Source: Methanomassiliicoccaceae archaeon UBA370 (lineage in GTDB: Archaea; Thermoplasmatota; Thermoplasmata; Methanomassiliicoccales; Methanomethylophilaceae). From it: DNA of 64,000 nucleotides. How positions within the stretch are numbered: position 1 is the stretch's first letter; each line of letters opens with the position of its first letter. Below the pieces are notes generated by a model, which had not been told where the DNA came from, ran no database searches, and worked only from the letters and a program-made list of their open reading frames with translations. The position numbers and the translations under genes are program-made. The stretch lies in assembly GCA_002505345.1 (NCBI GenBank), contig DAUY01000010.1, positions 16,982 through 80,981 on the forward strand, given 5' to 3'. Below are positions 1 through 7,339 of this stretch, piece after piece.

Positions 1-1
1 G

Positions 2-367
2 GACATAGGCCTTTACCAGGAGGAGCTGGACCGCTGCGACGTGTTCGTGAACATACCTTCCAGCGAGACGTATCCGACCCTGAACCTGTCCCATGCGGCC
101 GGCATAATAATGTACGAGCTCTTCGGGACGTGCCATACCACGCCCAGCCCGGAGCCCGCGGACATGCGCGAGAAGGAGCTGATGTTCGGATTCTTCGAGG
201 ATCTGCTGGACGCGATCGATTATCCGGAGGTTAGGAGGGAGCGCACGGCCCTGATGTTCAGGAAGATGATGGGGCGCTCCATACCGACCAAATACGAATA
301 CAACACGATAATGGGAGTTTTCGGCGACGCGGCCAAAGGTCTCAAGGGCGGAAAGGAACCGGAATGA
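2..367 (+). CDS. TrmJ/SpoU-type RNA 2'-O-methyltransferase, C-terminal part
   Basis: The reading frame is open from the first bases of the window, so the gene begins outside it; only about 121 residues are present. The segment VFVNIPSS...YPTLNLSHA matches motif 3 of SPOUT-class TrmH/TrmJ enzymes (N-x-LNLS-A), which forms part of the trefoil-knot SAM site. In archaea TrmJ methylates the 2'-O of tRNA position 32; the substrate here is inferred from family resemblance. A helical tail of about 70 residues follows, as in TrmJ. Its stop lies inside the 3' end of the oppositely oriented ftsZ-like gene, a 26-bp tail-to-tail overlap. Confidence 0.8.
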   Translation, partial: DIGLYQEELDRCDVFVNIPSSETYPTLNLSHAAGIIMYELFGTCHTTPSPEPADMREKELMFGFFEDLLDAIDYPEVRRERTALMFRKMMGRSIPTKYEYNTIMGVFGDAAKGLKGGKEPE

Positions 368-1142
368 ACACCATCGTCCCCGGGCGTCCGCTCTCCGCTA
401 TCTCGGGTATGATGCCCGTCATGGAACATACTTCGTCGTTGACCTCTTTCCTCATGCGGTAAGTCGCGGCGTCGGCGTGTATGACCGCCTTTCCGTATGC
501 CGGGTCGGATTTCCACAGGGGGTCCGTCATCGCCTCCGGTACCTTCTCCTCCGGCGCTCCGTCGCGTACCTGCGCGACGGTGTATGCCTTCTCGGTGAAG
601 ATGCTGAAGAACGGTCCCTCCATGATCTCCGCGATACGGCATATCGCCTCTCCCGCGATCCTGTCCGCAACGGCTATCACCTCGTCGAAAGAAGACGAGG
701 GGCTTCCAGACGCCACCAGGTCCAAGTCTATCTGGACGACCCTGTCGGCATGGCCCATCATCTCCGCGAGGGACTCGTACGCCTTTCTCCCCCGTCCCTC
801 GAACTCCATCGGCGCGCATATGACAGACACCGTGCGTGCACCCGCCGCGCGGGAACGTTCCGCCAGCAACGGCGCCATCCCCGCACCGGTGCCGCCCCCG
901 AGGCCGGCCGCTATGATCACGTTCCCGTATCCGGAGACCATCTTGTCTATCCTGTCGGAATAATCCTCGGCCAGGGCGCGGCCCACCGAGCTGTCCCCCT
1001 TGCACCCCCTGATGTCGTCGGGCACCATCGTTATGTCGCTCTGGGAATCGGTGTTGATGAACGCTATGTCGACGTTGTCTGCAGCGATACCTCGGACCAT
1101 CTTGCTCCCGGCACCGCCGCATCCTACCGCGAGGGTCTTCAA
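342..1142 (-). CDS. divergent FtsZ/tubulin-superfamily GTPase
   Basis: A 266-residue protein of the FtsZ-tubulin superfamily. The nucleotide-binding half is recognisable: GCGGAG at residues 7-12, NTDSQ at 30-34, the tubulin signature GGGTGAG at 82-88, and the P-x-EFEG-R stretch near 111-119. The region that should carry the T7 synergy loop (N-x-D-x-x-D), around residues 170-195, shows none, and the protein is about 100 residues shorter than cell-division FtsZ. GTP binding is therefore likely, while canonical polymer-driven hydrolysis is doubtful. The start is a TTG that overlaps the stop of the upstream ribbon-helix-helix gene, so the two are translationally coupled. Role in division or membrane remodelling is inference. 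Confidence 0.85.
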   Translation of the reverse strand: MKTLAVGCGGAGSKMVRGIAADNVDIAFINTDSQSDITMVPDDIRGCKGDSSVGRALAEDYSDRIDKMVSGYGNVIIAAGLGGGTGAGMAPLLAERSRAAGARTVSVICAPMEFEGRGRKAYESLAEMMGHADRVVQIDLDLVASGSPSSSFDEVIAVADRIAGEAICRIAEIMEGPFFSIFTEKAYTVAQVRDGAPEEKVPEAMTDPLWKSDPAYGKAVIHADAATYRMRKEVNDEVCSMTGIIPEIAESGRPGTMVFIPVPFRP

Positions 1143-1462
1143 TCCCTGTCCTCCGGGCGCATCTTGGACCTGATGTACTCGGTGACGGCGTTCCGCACCG
1201 CATCGTCCATGGAGACCGCGTCGCCCTCCTTCACCAGGCTCTCCAGCTCCGTGGCCCTCTTCTTGGGGATCTCCACCAGGATCTTCGATATGTTGTCGGG
1301 CGCGAACCTGAGGGCGACGAACTCGTCGACGGCCTCGCGCAAGATGTCGGAAAGGTTCTGATACTCGCCGCTGTCGATAAGCGTCCTCAGAACGGCAAGT
1401 TTGTCTGAACTGAGCCTCACGGTCACTCTCTCTGTGGATTCCATCGGAACGTCAGACTCCAT
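1139..1462 (-). CDS. tandem ribbon-helix-helix regulator coupled to ftsZ-like gene
   Basis: A 107-residue basic/acidic protein made of two consecutive ribbon-helix-helix units: residues about 12-52 (beta strand ERVTVRLS, then two helices) and about 60-103 (strand KILVEIPKK, then two helices). RHH proteins are usually single-unit dimers, so this looks like a covalent dimer. It overlaps the ftsZ-like start by 4 bp. In haloarchaea the RHH protein CdrS is co-transcribed with ftsZ2 and controls division genes; a similar job is plausible but unproven here. An alternative start at residue 7 (position 1444) is possible. A T-rich AT stretch at 1463-1490 could hold its promoter. Confidence 0.8.
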   Translation of the reverse strand: MESDVPMESTERVTVRLSSDKLAVLRTLIDSGEYQNLSDILREAVDEFVALRFAPDNISKILVEIPKKRATELESLVKEGDAVSMDDAVRNAVTEYIRSKMRPEDRD

Positions 1463-1522
1463 GTGTGAAAATAAAGAAATTAGATGTAAAAGGTTTGTGT
1501 TGTCAGTCCTCCGTGCCCGTAT

Positions 1523-1834
1523 TCATCCGAAAAGGGCGCTGAGACCGGCTGCAGCCTCTTCCTCGCTGACTGCTTCCTCTTCCTCTTCTTCCTTCTCCTT
1601 TGCAGGTTCGTTGGAAGCGGCGGCGGGGGCGGCGGCGGCCGCGGGTGCGGCTGCTGCTACGGAGGCGTTAGCAATTGCCTCCTTTATATCGACCCCATCG
1701 AGAGAAGCGATCAGAGCTTTGATCTTGGCTGCATTCGCTTCGACACCTGCGGCTTTGAGAATACCGGAGACCGCGTCCTCGGTAATGTCTTTGCCTGCAG
1801 AGTAGAGCACCATTGCGCTGTAGATATACTCCAT
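1523..1834 (-). CDS. rpl12: ribosomal protein P1 (L12)
   Basis: Stalk protein of the 50S subunit, about 103 residues. The N-terminus MEYIYSAMVLY is the family's dimerisation helix start, a hinge rich in Ala/Pro and a Glu/Lys run follows, and the C-terminus GLSALFG matches the factor-binding tail also present in P0. An ATG lies 9 bp upstream at 1843, but the Shine-Dalgarno AAGGAG abuts it directly, whereas spacing to the ATG at 1834 is right and gives the standard family start. Last gene of the rpl1-rpl10-rpl12 unit; 18 bp separates it from rpl10. Confidence 0.97.
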   Translation of the reverse strand: MEYIYSAMVLYSAGKDITEDAVSGILKAAGVEANAAKIKALIASLDGVDIKEAIANASVAAAAPAAAAAPAAASNEPAKEKEEEEEEAVSEEEAAAGLSALFG

Positions 1835-1852
1835 ATTTTTCATCTCCTTAAT

Positions 1853-2866
1853 TTAGCCGAACAAGCTGAACATTCCGGAAGCCGCGTTATCCTCGGCCTC
1901 CTGTTCGCTGATCTCTTCGCTGTTCTCGTCCCCTTTCTCATCGGCTTTGCTGGGCTCTGCTGTTGCAGTCGGTACCGCTGCGGCGGCGGCATTCAACCTT
2001 GCGGTGATGCGTTCGTCCTGGTATCCTGCTGCCGAGGCTATGGCAAGCATCTGCCTGTCTGCCCTGGCCATGAGCGCTCCGATGCTGTCTTTGGTTGGGA
2101 TTGCGGCTTCTACCGAGAGGGCCATCGCCTCCCTGTACGCCTTCGCGACAAGCGCTCCGATCGTCTGGTCTGTGACGTAGGCGATGTCGATCGCAAGTGC
2201 GCGTGCGTTGTAGATTGCCGCGGCGAACATTCCGTTATAGTGACCATCGGGTATAGCCAGTACGTCCCTGTGGTATACGGTTCCGTCCTCGTAGGCGGCC
2301 CTGAGGTCCATTCCCACGATCATCGGAAGTATTCCAAGCTTGGGTAGCATGGCCGCGACCGGTCCGGGGATCGGCTCCCCTTGTTTGACCAAGGTCGTAT
2401 CCTTTTTGATCACTATTTTTCCCGCGTCGATGGATGCGGGAAGGCCTATCTTCTGAAGTTCTCCGATGATCGGACCGGGGCCGAACGGAGTGGGCCCTTT
2501 CGGGACCACTATGTCGATCGGTGCATCCTGACCCGCTTTCGCGGGGGCTGCGGTCATGGTCGCATCAAGCTGTTTGAAGAGCTTGAAGGGGTCCTTGTCG
2601 GTGGCTATAAGAGCGCACTGACCGTGGACCGCGTCCAAGAGTCCCTCCAGCCCGGGCTTCTTCTTCGCCGCCTCTTGGATGGCCAGGAACATAAGCTTGT
2701 TCTTGGTCATCTTGAGGTAAGCGTGACCCCTGAGCTGGGCCCTCATGCCCTGGATCTGCTGCCCGGCGATACCGTGCACGTCGACAACCGCGACGACAGG
2801 GTACCTGAGCATTCCTTCCACGAGCTTGTTCACCAGATCCTTCTTCCATGCTGCGACGTGTGCCAT
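1853..2866 (-). CDS. rpl10: ribosomal protein P0 (L10)
   Basis: Stalk base protein that binds 23S rRNA and carries P1 dimers. About 337 residues, the usual archaeal length, with an N-terminal rRNA-binding domain (MAHVAAWKK...), a central insertion, P1-binding helices and a charged linker ending SGMFSLFG, like the P1 tail. I chose the ATG at 2866 because AGGAGGT sits 5-6 bp upstream; an in-frame GTG at 2881 would overlap the rpl1 stop. It follows rpl1 directly, consistent with one transcript. Confidence 0.97.
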   Translation of the reverse strand: MAHVAAWKKDLVNKLVEGMLRYPVVAVVDVHGIAGQQIQGMRAQLRGHAYLKMTKNKLMFLAIQEAAKKKPGLEGLLDAVHGQCALIATDKDPFKLFKQLDATMTAAPAKAGQDAPIDIVVPKGPTPFGPGPIIGELQKIGLPASIDAGKIVIKKDTTLVKQGEPIPGPVAAMLPKLGILPMIVGMDLRAAYEDGTVYHRDVLAIPDGHYNGMFAAAIYNARALAIDIAYVTDQTIGALVAKAYREAMALSVEAAIPTKDSIGALMARADRQMLAIASAAGYQDERITARLNAAAAAVPTATAEPSKADEKGDENSEEISEQEAEDNAASGMFSLFG

Positions 2867-2877
2867 CTTAGACCTCC

Positions 2878-3516
2878 TCACATCACCTTCTCCGACGGTC
2901 CCATTGAGGTCTTTACGTAGGCGGACGCGATGTTGTGCCTGCCTTTCTCAAGGCGGCCCTCGACACGTCCCAGGATGACGTCGATGTTATCGGCGATGTC
3001 CTGAGCCTTCATATCGACCGTTCCGACGGGCACGTGGAAGGTCTTTCTGTCTTTCGTTCTGATGGTCGCAGTCCTGCGGAGCTGGTCGACCATCGCGGTC
3101 GGGTCTGCACCCGGCGCGATGGGCTTCGGCATCTTTCCGCGCGGGCCGAGAACGGTACCCAACCTCTTACCGACGACCGCCATCAACGGCGCTTCGGCGA
3201 TAAAGTAGTCGATACTGTTCGCGACCTTCTTGGCCTGCTTCTTGTCGTCTGCGAGGGCTCCGAGTTCGTCGGGGCTGATCACAAGATCGGCAACGTCTTT
3301 GGCTTTCAAGGCTAGTTCGCCGCCACCAATAACACAGATCTTGAGAATCCTCCCGCGGCCAGCCGGAAGGACTATGTCCTCCTGGATACGGTTCTTCGGG
3401 ATAGAAAGGTCAACATCTCTGAGATTGATGGCCAACTCAACCGTCTCGACAAAATTGCGCTTCTTTGCACTCTCGAGTGCCTTCTGCACAGCTGTTACGG
3501 TTGGTTTTTCTGCCAA
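2878..3516 (-). CDS. rpl1: ribosomal protein L1
   Basis: L1 stalk protein, 212 residues, normal for the family; the signature VGKRLGTVLGPRGKMPKP near residues 110-130 is clear. The start is a TTG preceded by GAGGAGGA at good spacing. The gene opens a transcript with a TATA element at about 3585-3594, leaving a leader of roughly 45 nt. L1 represses its own mRNA in methanogens such as Methanococcus; the leader here contains possible base-paired segments, but I could not match a 23S-like site with confidence. In most archaea rpl11 lies directly upstream; here a flippase gene intervenes. Confidence 0.97.
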   Translation of the reverse strand: MAEKPTVTAVQKALESAKKRNFVETVELAINLRDVDLSIPKNRIQEDIVLPAGRGRILKICVIGGGELALKAKDVADLVISPDELGALADDKKQAKKVANSIDYFIAEAPLMAVVGKRLGTVLGPRGKMPKPIAPGADPTAMVDQLRRTATIRTKDRKTFHVPVGTVDMKAQDIADNIDVILGRVEGRLEKGRHNIASAYVKTSMGPSEKVM

Positions 3517-3594
3517 TACAATTCCTCCTCGTAGTAATAGCGGGCTGGTACCCTCCTACAAGCAGTTTGGCTAATCTATGACCTGTATATAAGT
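3517..3594 (-). promoter_or_regulatory. rpl1 promoter and leader
   Basis: On the minus strand a TATA element (core TTATATA, about 3585-3592) lies some 70 bp upstream of the TTG start of rpl1. The predicted leader of about 45 nt includes GTAG...CTAC complementary segments around a CCAGCCCG loop region and the strong GAGGAGGA ribosome site. It could be the target of L1 autoregulation known from methanogens, but this is a guess from position. Confidence 0.5.
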
Positions 3595-3604
3595 TTTCTT
3601 GATG

Positions 3605-5092
3605 TCAGCGCAGCTCGTCGCCCAAACTGTCCCTGATATGCTTGGGATTTATGGCCTCCATGAAGAAGCTTACGTCCGACCTCTGGAGCTCCCGCAGGAC
3701 GACCAGGGACAGAAGGTAAACGCCCAGCCCCAGCATGGACACCCCTGCGACCTCCAGCAGTCCGGATGTTTCGAACAGACGGTCGATCAGGACCAGCAGG
3801 GCCGCCGTGACGGCGAGGGCGAGGAGATGCTTCCAGATGTTCTTATAAGGCCTGATGCCGGTGGCGCGCCTGACGTAGTACAGGAGGACCGTCGTCAGAA
3901 CCACGTATCCTGTGCTCAGGGAGATCGCGGCGCCTATTCCTAAGAGCCCGTCCCAGGGCAGTATCCCGGTGTTCGGGATGAGGAGAACGAACATTATTGA
4001 GACCACCGCGGCATAAACTATCGTGGCCTTGGTGTACAGTGCGGCCCTGTTTGACGCATAGAGCACCTGGGTCAGCGTGCCCGACAGGACCCTGAGGGTC
4101 ATGGTGACGGAAAGTATGGACAGCATTATTCCCGCCTTGGAGTACCCCGCACCGAAAAGGACGCCTCCGATCTCCTCCCCGAATACCATCATCACCACCA
4201 TGACCGGGAAGAGGAACATCATAAGGTACTTCTGGGACATCCATATAAGGCCCTCCATCTTCGACGGCGTCCTGACCGTTTCGGGCTTGGAGAGCTGCGG
4301 AAGGATCACGTTATTCAGGGATCCCCCCAGCGATATGAAGACGTAGGCCACCCCCATGGCCGCGGTGTAATAGCCCACCTCGAGGGTGCTTCCCGACAGA
4401 CCGATGATGACCTTGTCCACAAAGTCGAGCACGGTGAGGAACAGCGAGGAGATTATCAGCGGCGCGGCGAAACTGAGGTATTCGCGGAACATCGTGGGAC
4501 GCACGAGCCGTACCTTCAGGTTCCTGGTGAGCAGAAGCGCCGTTGACGCTGAGGCGATTATCCCGATCACATAGGCGGAGCTCAGCACCGTGGCCGAGAC
4601 CTGCATGAGTGCCAGACTTATCAGTATCACAGACCTGGTTATCGCGTCCACCATGCTGACGATCGAGCTTTTACCGCTTTCAAGACGCCCGTCGAACGTC
4701 GCCGTGAGCGCGCCCTGTATGTCCCAGATCGCATAATATGCAATGAAAATAAGCACGAGGGCGGCCAGTCCGCTTTCTATGGTGCCGTTGTACACCCCCA
4801 TGGCGAGGGACGCGATCGTCAGCAGGACCATCAGCGACGTCAGCGAGACACGGATAACCAGATATGTCGAGAAGCACTTGTCCTGGTTCCTGCCCGAAGC
4901 TATGAAACGTATGTGCGCCGTCTCGAAACCGAGCCCGACCACCGCGTTGAACATCGCCACAAAGGCCCAGCCCCACATCATGGACCCATACTCCAGGCCC
5001 ACGTAGCGGGTCATGACCATCAGCGAAAGGAAGGATGCGACGGCGGAGACGATGTTGGAAACGACCTTCATCATGTATTTGTGTACAAGCAT
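3605..5092 (-). CDS. polysaccharide flippase (MOP/Wzx-like)
   Basis: A 495-residue integral membrane protein with about 12-14 hydrophobic segments. The N-terminal pattern (SNIVSAVASFLSLMVMTRYVG followed by helices) is that of oligosaccharide/lipid-linked sugar flippases of the MOP superfamily, which move lipid-linked glycans across the membrane. It sits between rpl11 and rpl1, normally adjacent genes, and has its own TATA box, so it is probably an insertion with separate expression. The ATG lies about 20-25 bp from the TATA element, implying a nearly leaderless mRNA. The glycan substrate cannot be told from sequence. Confidence 0.85.
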   Translation of the reverse strand: MLVHKYMMKVVSNIVSAVASFLSLMVMTRYVGLEYGSMMWGWAFVAMFNAVVGLGFETAHIRFIASGRNQDKCFSTYLVIRVSLTSLMVLLTIASLAMGVYNGTIESGLAALVLIFIAYYAIWDIQGALTATFDGRLESGKSSIVSMVDAITRSVILISLALMQVSATVLSSAYVIGIIASASTALLLTRNLKVRLVRPTMFREYLSFAAPLIISSLFLTVLDFVDKVIIGLSGSTLEVGYYTAAMGVAYVFISLGGSLNNVILPQLSKPETVRTPSKMEGLIWMSQKYLMMFLFPVMVVMMVFGEEIGGVLFGAGYSKAGIMLSILSVTMTLRVLSGTLTQVLYASNRAALYTKATIVYAAVVSIMFVLLIPNTGILPWDGLLGIGAAISLSTGYVVLTTVLLYYVRRATGIRPYKNIWKHLLALAVTAALLVLIDRLFETSGLLEVAGVSMLGLGVYLLSLVVLRELQRSDVSFFMEAINPKHIRDSLGDELR

Positions 5093-5108
5093 GGCTCCGC
5101 CTTCGCCG

Positions 5109-5120
5109 AGATATATAAGA
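5109..5120 (-). promoter_or_regulatory. TATA box of flippase gene
   Basis: The minus-strand sequence TCTTATATATCT lies 17-28 bp upstream of the flippase ATG at 5092, placing transcription start at or next to the start codon. It directly follows the hairpin that probably ends the rpl11 transcript. Confidence 0.6.
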
Positions 5121-5138
5121 AGGGGGCGGGGCCCCCTT
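5120..5138 (-). terminator. hairpin after rpl11
   Basis: A perfect 7-bp inverted repeat, AAGGGGG and CCCCCTT with a 5-nt loop, lies 10 bp beyond the rpl11 stop. It separates the secE-spt5-rpl11 unit from the flippase promoter. Archaeal termination mainly needs U-tracts, and only a short T-rich run (CTTATATATC) follows, so its strength is uncertain. Confidence 0.45.
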
Positions 5139-5147
5139 TAATTGTTT

Positions 5148-5618
5148 TCAGAACTTGTCGTCGTAAAGGCCGGCCTTGACGTCCTTCTGGAACGTCTTCC
5201 CGTCCTTCCCGTCGATGGTCACTCCGACGGAGATGCAGTTCCCTGCGACCTCCATCACGCGGGCCTTCTGGTCCGCGCCGAGTAGGTCGTCGTGCTTCAT
5301 GTCGGAAATCTTCTTCGCCTGGTCGAGGGTGAGGTTGCCCACCTTCTCGGTCCTGGCGTTGTGTGCACCGCTTGCGACGCCCAGCTCAGATTTTATGAGC
5401 GCGGACATCGGAGGCGTTCCGACCTTTATGTCGAACGACTTGTCGTCGTTGATCAGTATCTTCACCGGGACTTTCATTCCCGAGAAGGCTTTCGTTTTCT
5501 CGTTTATTTTCGCGATAACCTGGCCGATGTTGACCCCTTTCGGTCCCAGTGCGGGGCCGAGAGGAGGTCCTGCGGAGGCCCTGCCCCCGTCAACCAATGC
5601 CTCAACAGTATCTACCAT
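5148..5618 (-). CDS. rpl11: ribosomal protein L11
   Basis: Binds the GTPase-associated centre of 23S rRNA. 156 residues; the N-terminal VDGGRASAGPPLGPALGPKG and the following VNIGQV are diagnostic. The ATG follows AAGGAGAG that lies within the end of spt5, 3 bp from its stop, so secE, spt5 and rpl11 form one transcript, as in many archaea. It is cut off from rpl1 by the flippase gene. Confidence 0.97.
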   Translation of the reverse strand: MVDTVEALVDGGRASAGPPLGPALGPKGVNIGQVIAKINEKTKAFSGMKVPVKILINDDKSFDIKVGTPPMSALIKSELGVASGAHNARTEKVGNLTLDQAKKISDMKHDDLLGADQKARVMEVAGNCISVGVTIDGKDGKTFQKDVKAGLYDDKF

Positions 5619-5621
5619 TGT

Positions 5622-6449
5622 TCATCTCTCCTTGTCTATGACTCTAACGCTGTCGCCTTTCACCGTCACGGGGATCGGGACCATGGCCTCGATCAGCTCG
5701 ACGGTGATCTCTTCTTTACCTTCATCTATGTGCTGAACCCTTGCCTTCTCGCCCTTGAACGGTCCGTTAACCAGTTCGACGATGTCGCCTTCGGTGATGC
5801 CGACGACAGCCGACACGGGCGTGAGGTAGTGGTTAATCTCATCCAAAGATGTCTCTCCTGGAATGAACGAGTACGCCTTCCTGATGTCCCTGATCTTCTC
5901 GCGGAGACGGTCGGTGTTCATGCCTTCCACGAACACGTATCCCCTGAGGCCCGCCGGGCTCAGTATTGCGTATATGTCCTTCTCTCCCAGGTTCGCCTTG
6001 GCCGCCAGACTGTCGGCGGCCGACCTCTCCTGGTCCATCTGTGTCTTGAGTATCATAACCGACTGTATGGCGGAAGCGTTGAACTCCATCGAGTCCCTCG
6101 CCCCTCCGCATTCGGCTTTGACTGTGATCGCGACCTCGTCGCCGTACCTGGCACCCTTGGGGCATTCAGCATGGAGGACGAGCTCCTTGTCCCTCTTGCC
6201 GGGTACCTCTACTGCCACGTCGTTCTTGCTGCGGTAGCTGCTCCAGAGCTCCGCGCCAGTGGCGTCTGTGACAGTGAGTGTCCAGTCGGGCGCCGTCTCG
6301 GCGTCCGGGCCCGCGACTTCGAAAAAGGTTAGCTTGGCCTCCGCCGCGTCGCCGGACAGCGAAAACTTCCAGCTTACGGTCTCGCCTGCACGGGCCTTCT
6401 TGACATCGCTAACACCGGAAAGGCATGGACCTGAGTACTGATCTGACAT
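5622..6449 (-). CDS. spt5: transcription elongation factor Spt5 (NusG) with extra N-terminal domain
   Basis: Processivity factor that clamps RNA polymerase together with Spt4. Counting from the ATG at 6449 the protein has 275 residues: NGN domain about 130-208 (VMILKTQMDQE... to ...GYVFVEGMN...) and KOW domain about 216-273 (EGDIVELVNGPFKGEKA). Ordinary archaeal Spt5 is about 150 residues; residues 1-125 here form an additional, beta-rich, acidic domain I do not recognise. The start is preceded by AGGAG; an in-frame upstream ATG at 6554 would run back through secE and is rejected. 17 bp separate it from the secE stop. Confidence 0.93.
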   Translation of the reverse strand: MSDQYSGPCLSGVSDVKKARAGETVSWKFSLSGDAAEAKLTFFEVAGPDAETAPDWTLTVTDATGAELWSSYRSKNDVAVEVPGKRDKELVLHAECPKGARYGDEVAITVKAECGGARDSMEFNASAIQSVMILKTQMDQERSAADSLAAKANLGEKDIYAILSPAGLRGYVFVEGMNTDRLREKIRDIRKAYSFIPGETSLDEINHYLTPVSAVVGITEGDIVELVNGPFKGEKARVQHIDEGKEEITVELIEAMVPIPVTVKGDSVRVIDKER

Positions 6450-6466
6450 TGTTATTCTCCTAATTT

Positions 6467-6682
6467 TCAGAAGTATGACGGAAGGTACGTCATGAGCCAC
6501 ATTATGGCGAAACCGACGGCTCCCAGAATGATTATGCCCAGAGCTGTTATCCACACCGTCTTCTTGTATTCGTCCCTGGTGGGGGTGCGGGCCATCTTCA
6601 TTATCCTGGAGTATCTGCCGAAACCCAGCCCGGACTGCCTGGTCTCCTGTCCTTCGTCCGACGGGGGAGTGTTGTCAGCCAT
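6467..6682 (-). CDS. secE: SecE/Sec61-gamma translocon subunit
   Basis: Small tail-anchored subunit of the protein-conducting channel: about 71 residues with a soluble amphipathic helix (RIMKMARTPTRDEYKKTVW) and one C-terminal membrane helix, the Sss1 pattern. I chose the ATG at 6682; the alternative at 6718 adds 12 residues. It heads the secE-spt5-rpl11 unit, a conserved archaeal neighbourhood. Confidence 0.9.
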   Translation of the reverse strand: MADNTPPSDEGQETRQSGLGFGRYSRIMKMARTPTRDEYKKTVWITALGIIILGAVGFAIMWLMTYLPSYF

Positions 6683-6846
6683 GTTCGTTCCTTCTTCCGC
6701 CCTCTGCGGGCGGCGCATACTTTGCTCGCTACCGCTGAAGATAACGACCGAAGATAAGCCTTAAAGATAGGTTGTTACTATAAACGTTTCGGTTGCTTTT
6801 CTTTTATCCGCAACGCAGAGGGATAACAGATGTGTATCCGACACGC

Positions 6847-6855
6847 CTTTATAGT
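6847..6855 (+). promoter_or_regulatory. TATA box of small-protein operon
   Basis: CTTTATAGT lies 38-46 bp before the ATG at 6893, giving a predicted start site near 6878 and a leader of about 15 nt that carries AGAGG. The divergent region 6719-6892 also has to hold the secE promoter on the other strand. Confidence 0.55.
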
Positions 6856-6892
6856 GGTTCTATGTTCGGGTTTCATCCAGAGGTATTGACCC

Positions 6893-7057
6893 ATGGAAGA
6901 AGAACTGTGTAACGTGGTGTTCGTCAAGGAGAACAACGATTTCGTCGCCAGGATTCAGAGCGATCTCGGCGGGCTCAGGGAATACAAAGCTCCCAGCTTT
7001 GAAGAGGTCCTCGAGCAGGTCGTCATCGATCTCCAGGAAGAGTTCGAATCCTTCTGA
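6893..7057 (+). CDS. small acidic protein of unknown function
   Basis: A 54-residue acidic protein (MEEELCNVVFVKENNDF... ending EEFESF) with a TATA box and AGAGG upstream. It has no membrane segment or metal motif. Only 16 bp separate its stop from the next ATG, so it is co-transcribed with the UPF0147 gene. Function unknown; the clean promoter, ribosome site and spacing are what support it as a real gene. Confidence 0.65.
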   Translation: MEEELCNVVFVKENNDFVARIQSDLGGLREYKAPSFEEVLEQVVIDLQEEFESF

Positions 7058-7073
7058 TATCAGAGGTGTGATT

Positions 7074-7334
7074 ATGGCTAGCAAGATAAAAAACATAACA
7101 GACGTGCTGGATTTCTTGGCCGGCGATGACTCGATTCCCAAGAACATCAGGAGGGGCGCTTCGGATGCGAAGGCCAGGCTCCTGGACGAAAAGGACGCCA
7201 TGGACGTCCGCGCGACGAGCGCGATGATGATCCTCGACGAACTGGCAAACGACAACAACACCCCGCTTCACGCAAGGACCCTCATCTGGAAGGCCACTAG
7301 CGAACTCGAGGGGCTGGCGGCCGGCTCGAGATAA
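7074..7334 (+). CDS. UPF0147 family protein
   Basis: An 86-residue, mostly helical protein matching the archaeal UPF0147 family in length and pattern (SIPKNIRRGASDAK...NTPLHARTLIW). No biochemical role is established for the family. The ATG at 7074 is preceded by AGAGGTG at suitable distance; an in-frame ATG at 6999 would lie in the preceding small gene and encode low-complexity Ser/Arg sequence, so it is rejected. Confidence 0.85.
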   Translation: MASKIKNITDVLDFLAGDDSIPKNIRRGASDAKARLLDEKDAMDVRATSAMMILDELANDNNTPLHARTLIWKATSELEGLAAGSR

Positions 7335-7339
7335 ACACA

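Noticed and set aside
477..1361. 294-residue plus-strand frame over the ftsZ-like gene
   Set aside because: Arg-rich shadow; the minus strand carries the GGGTGAG tubulin signature.
6449..6554. Upstream start for spt5 at 6554
   Set aside because: The extension lies inside the secE coding region and has low-complexity composition, while ATG 6449 has a good ribosome site.
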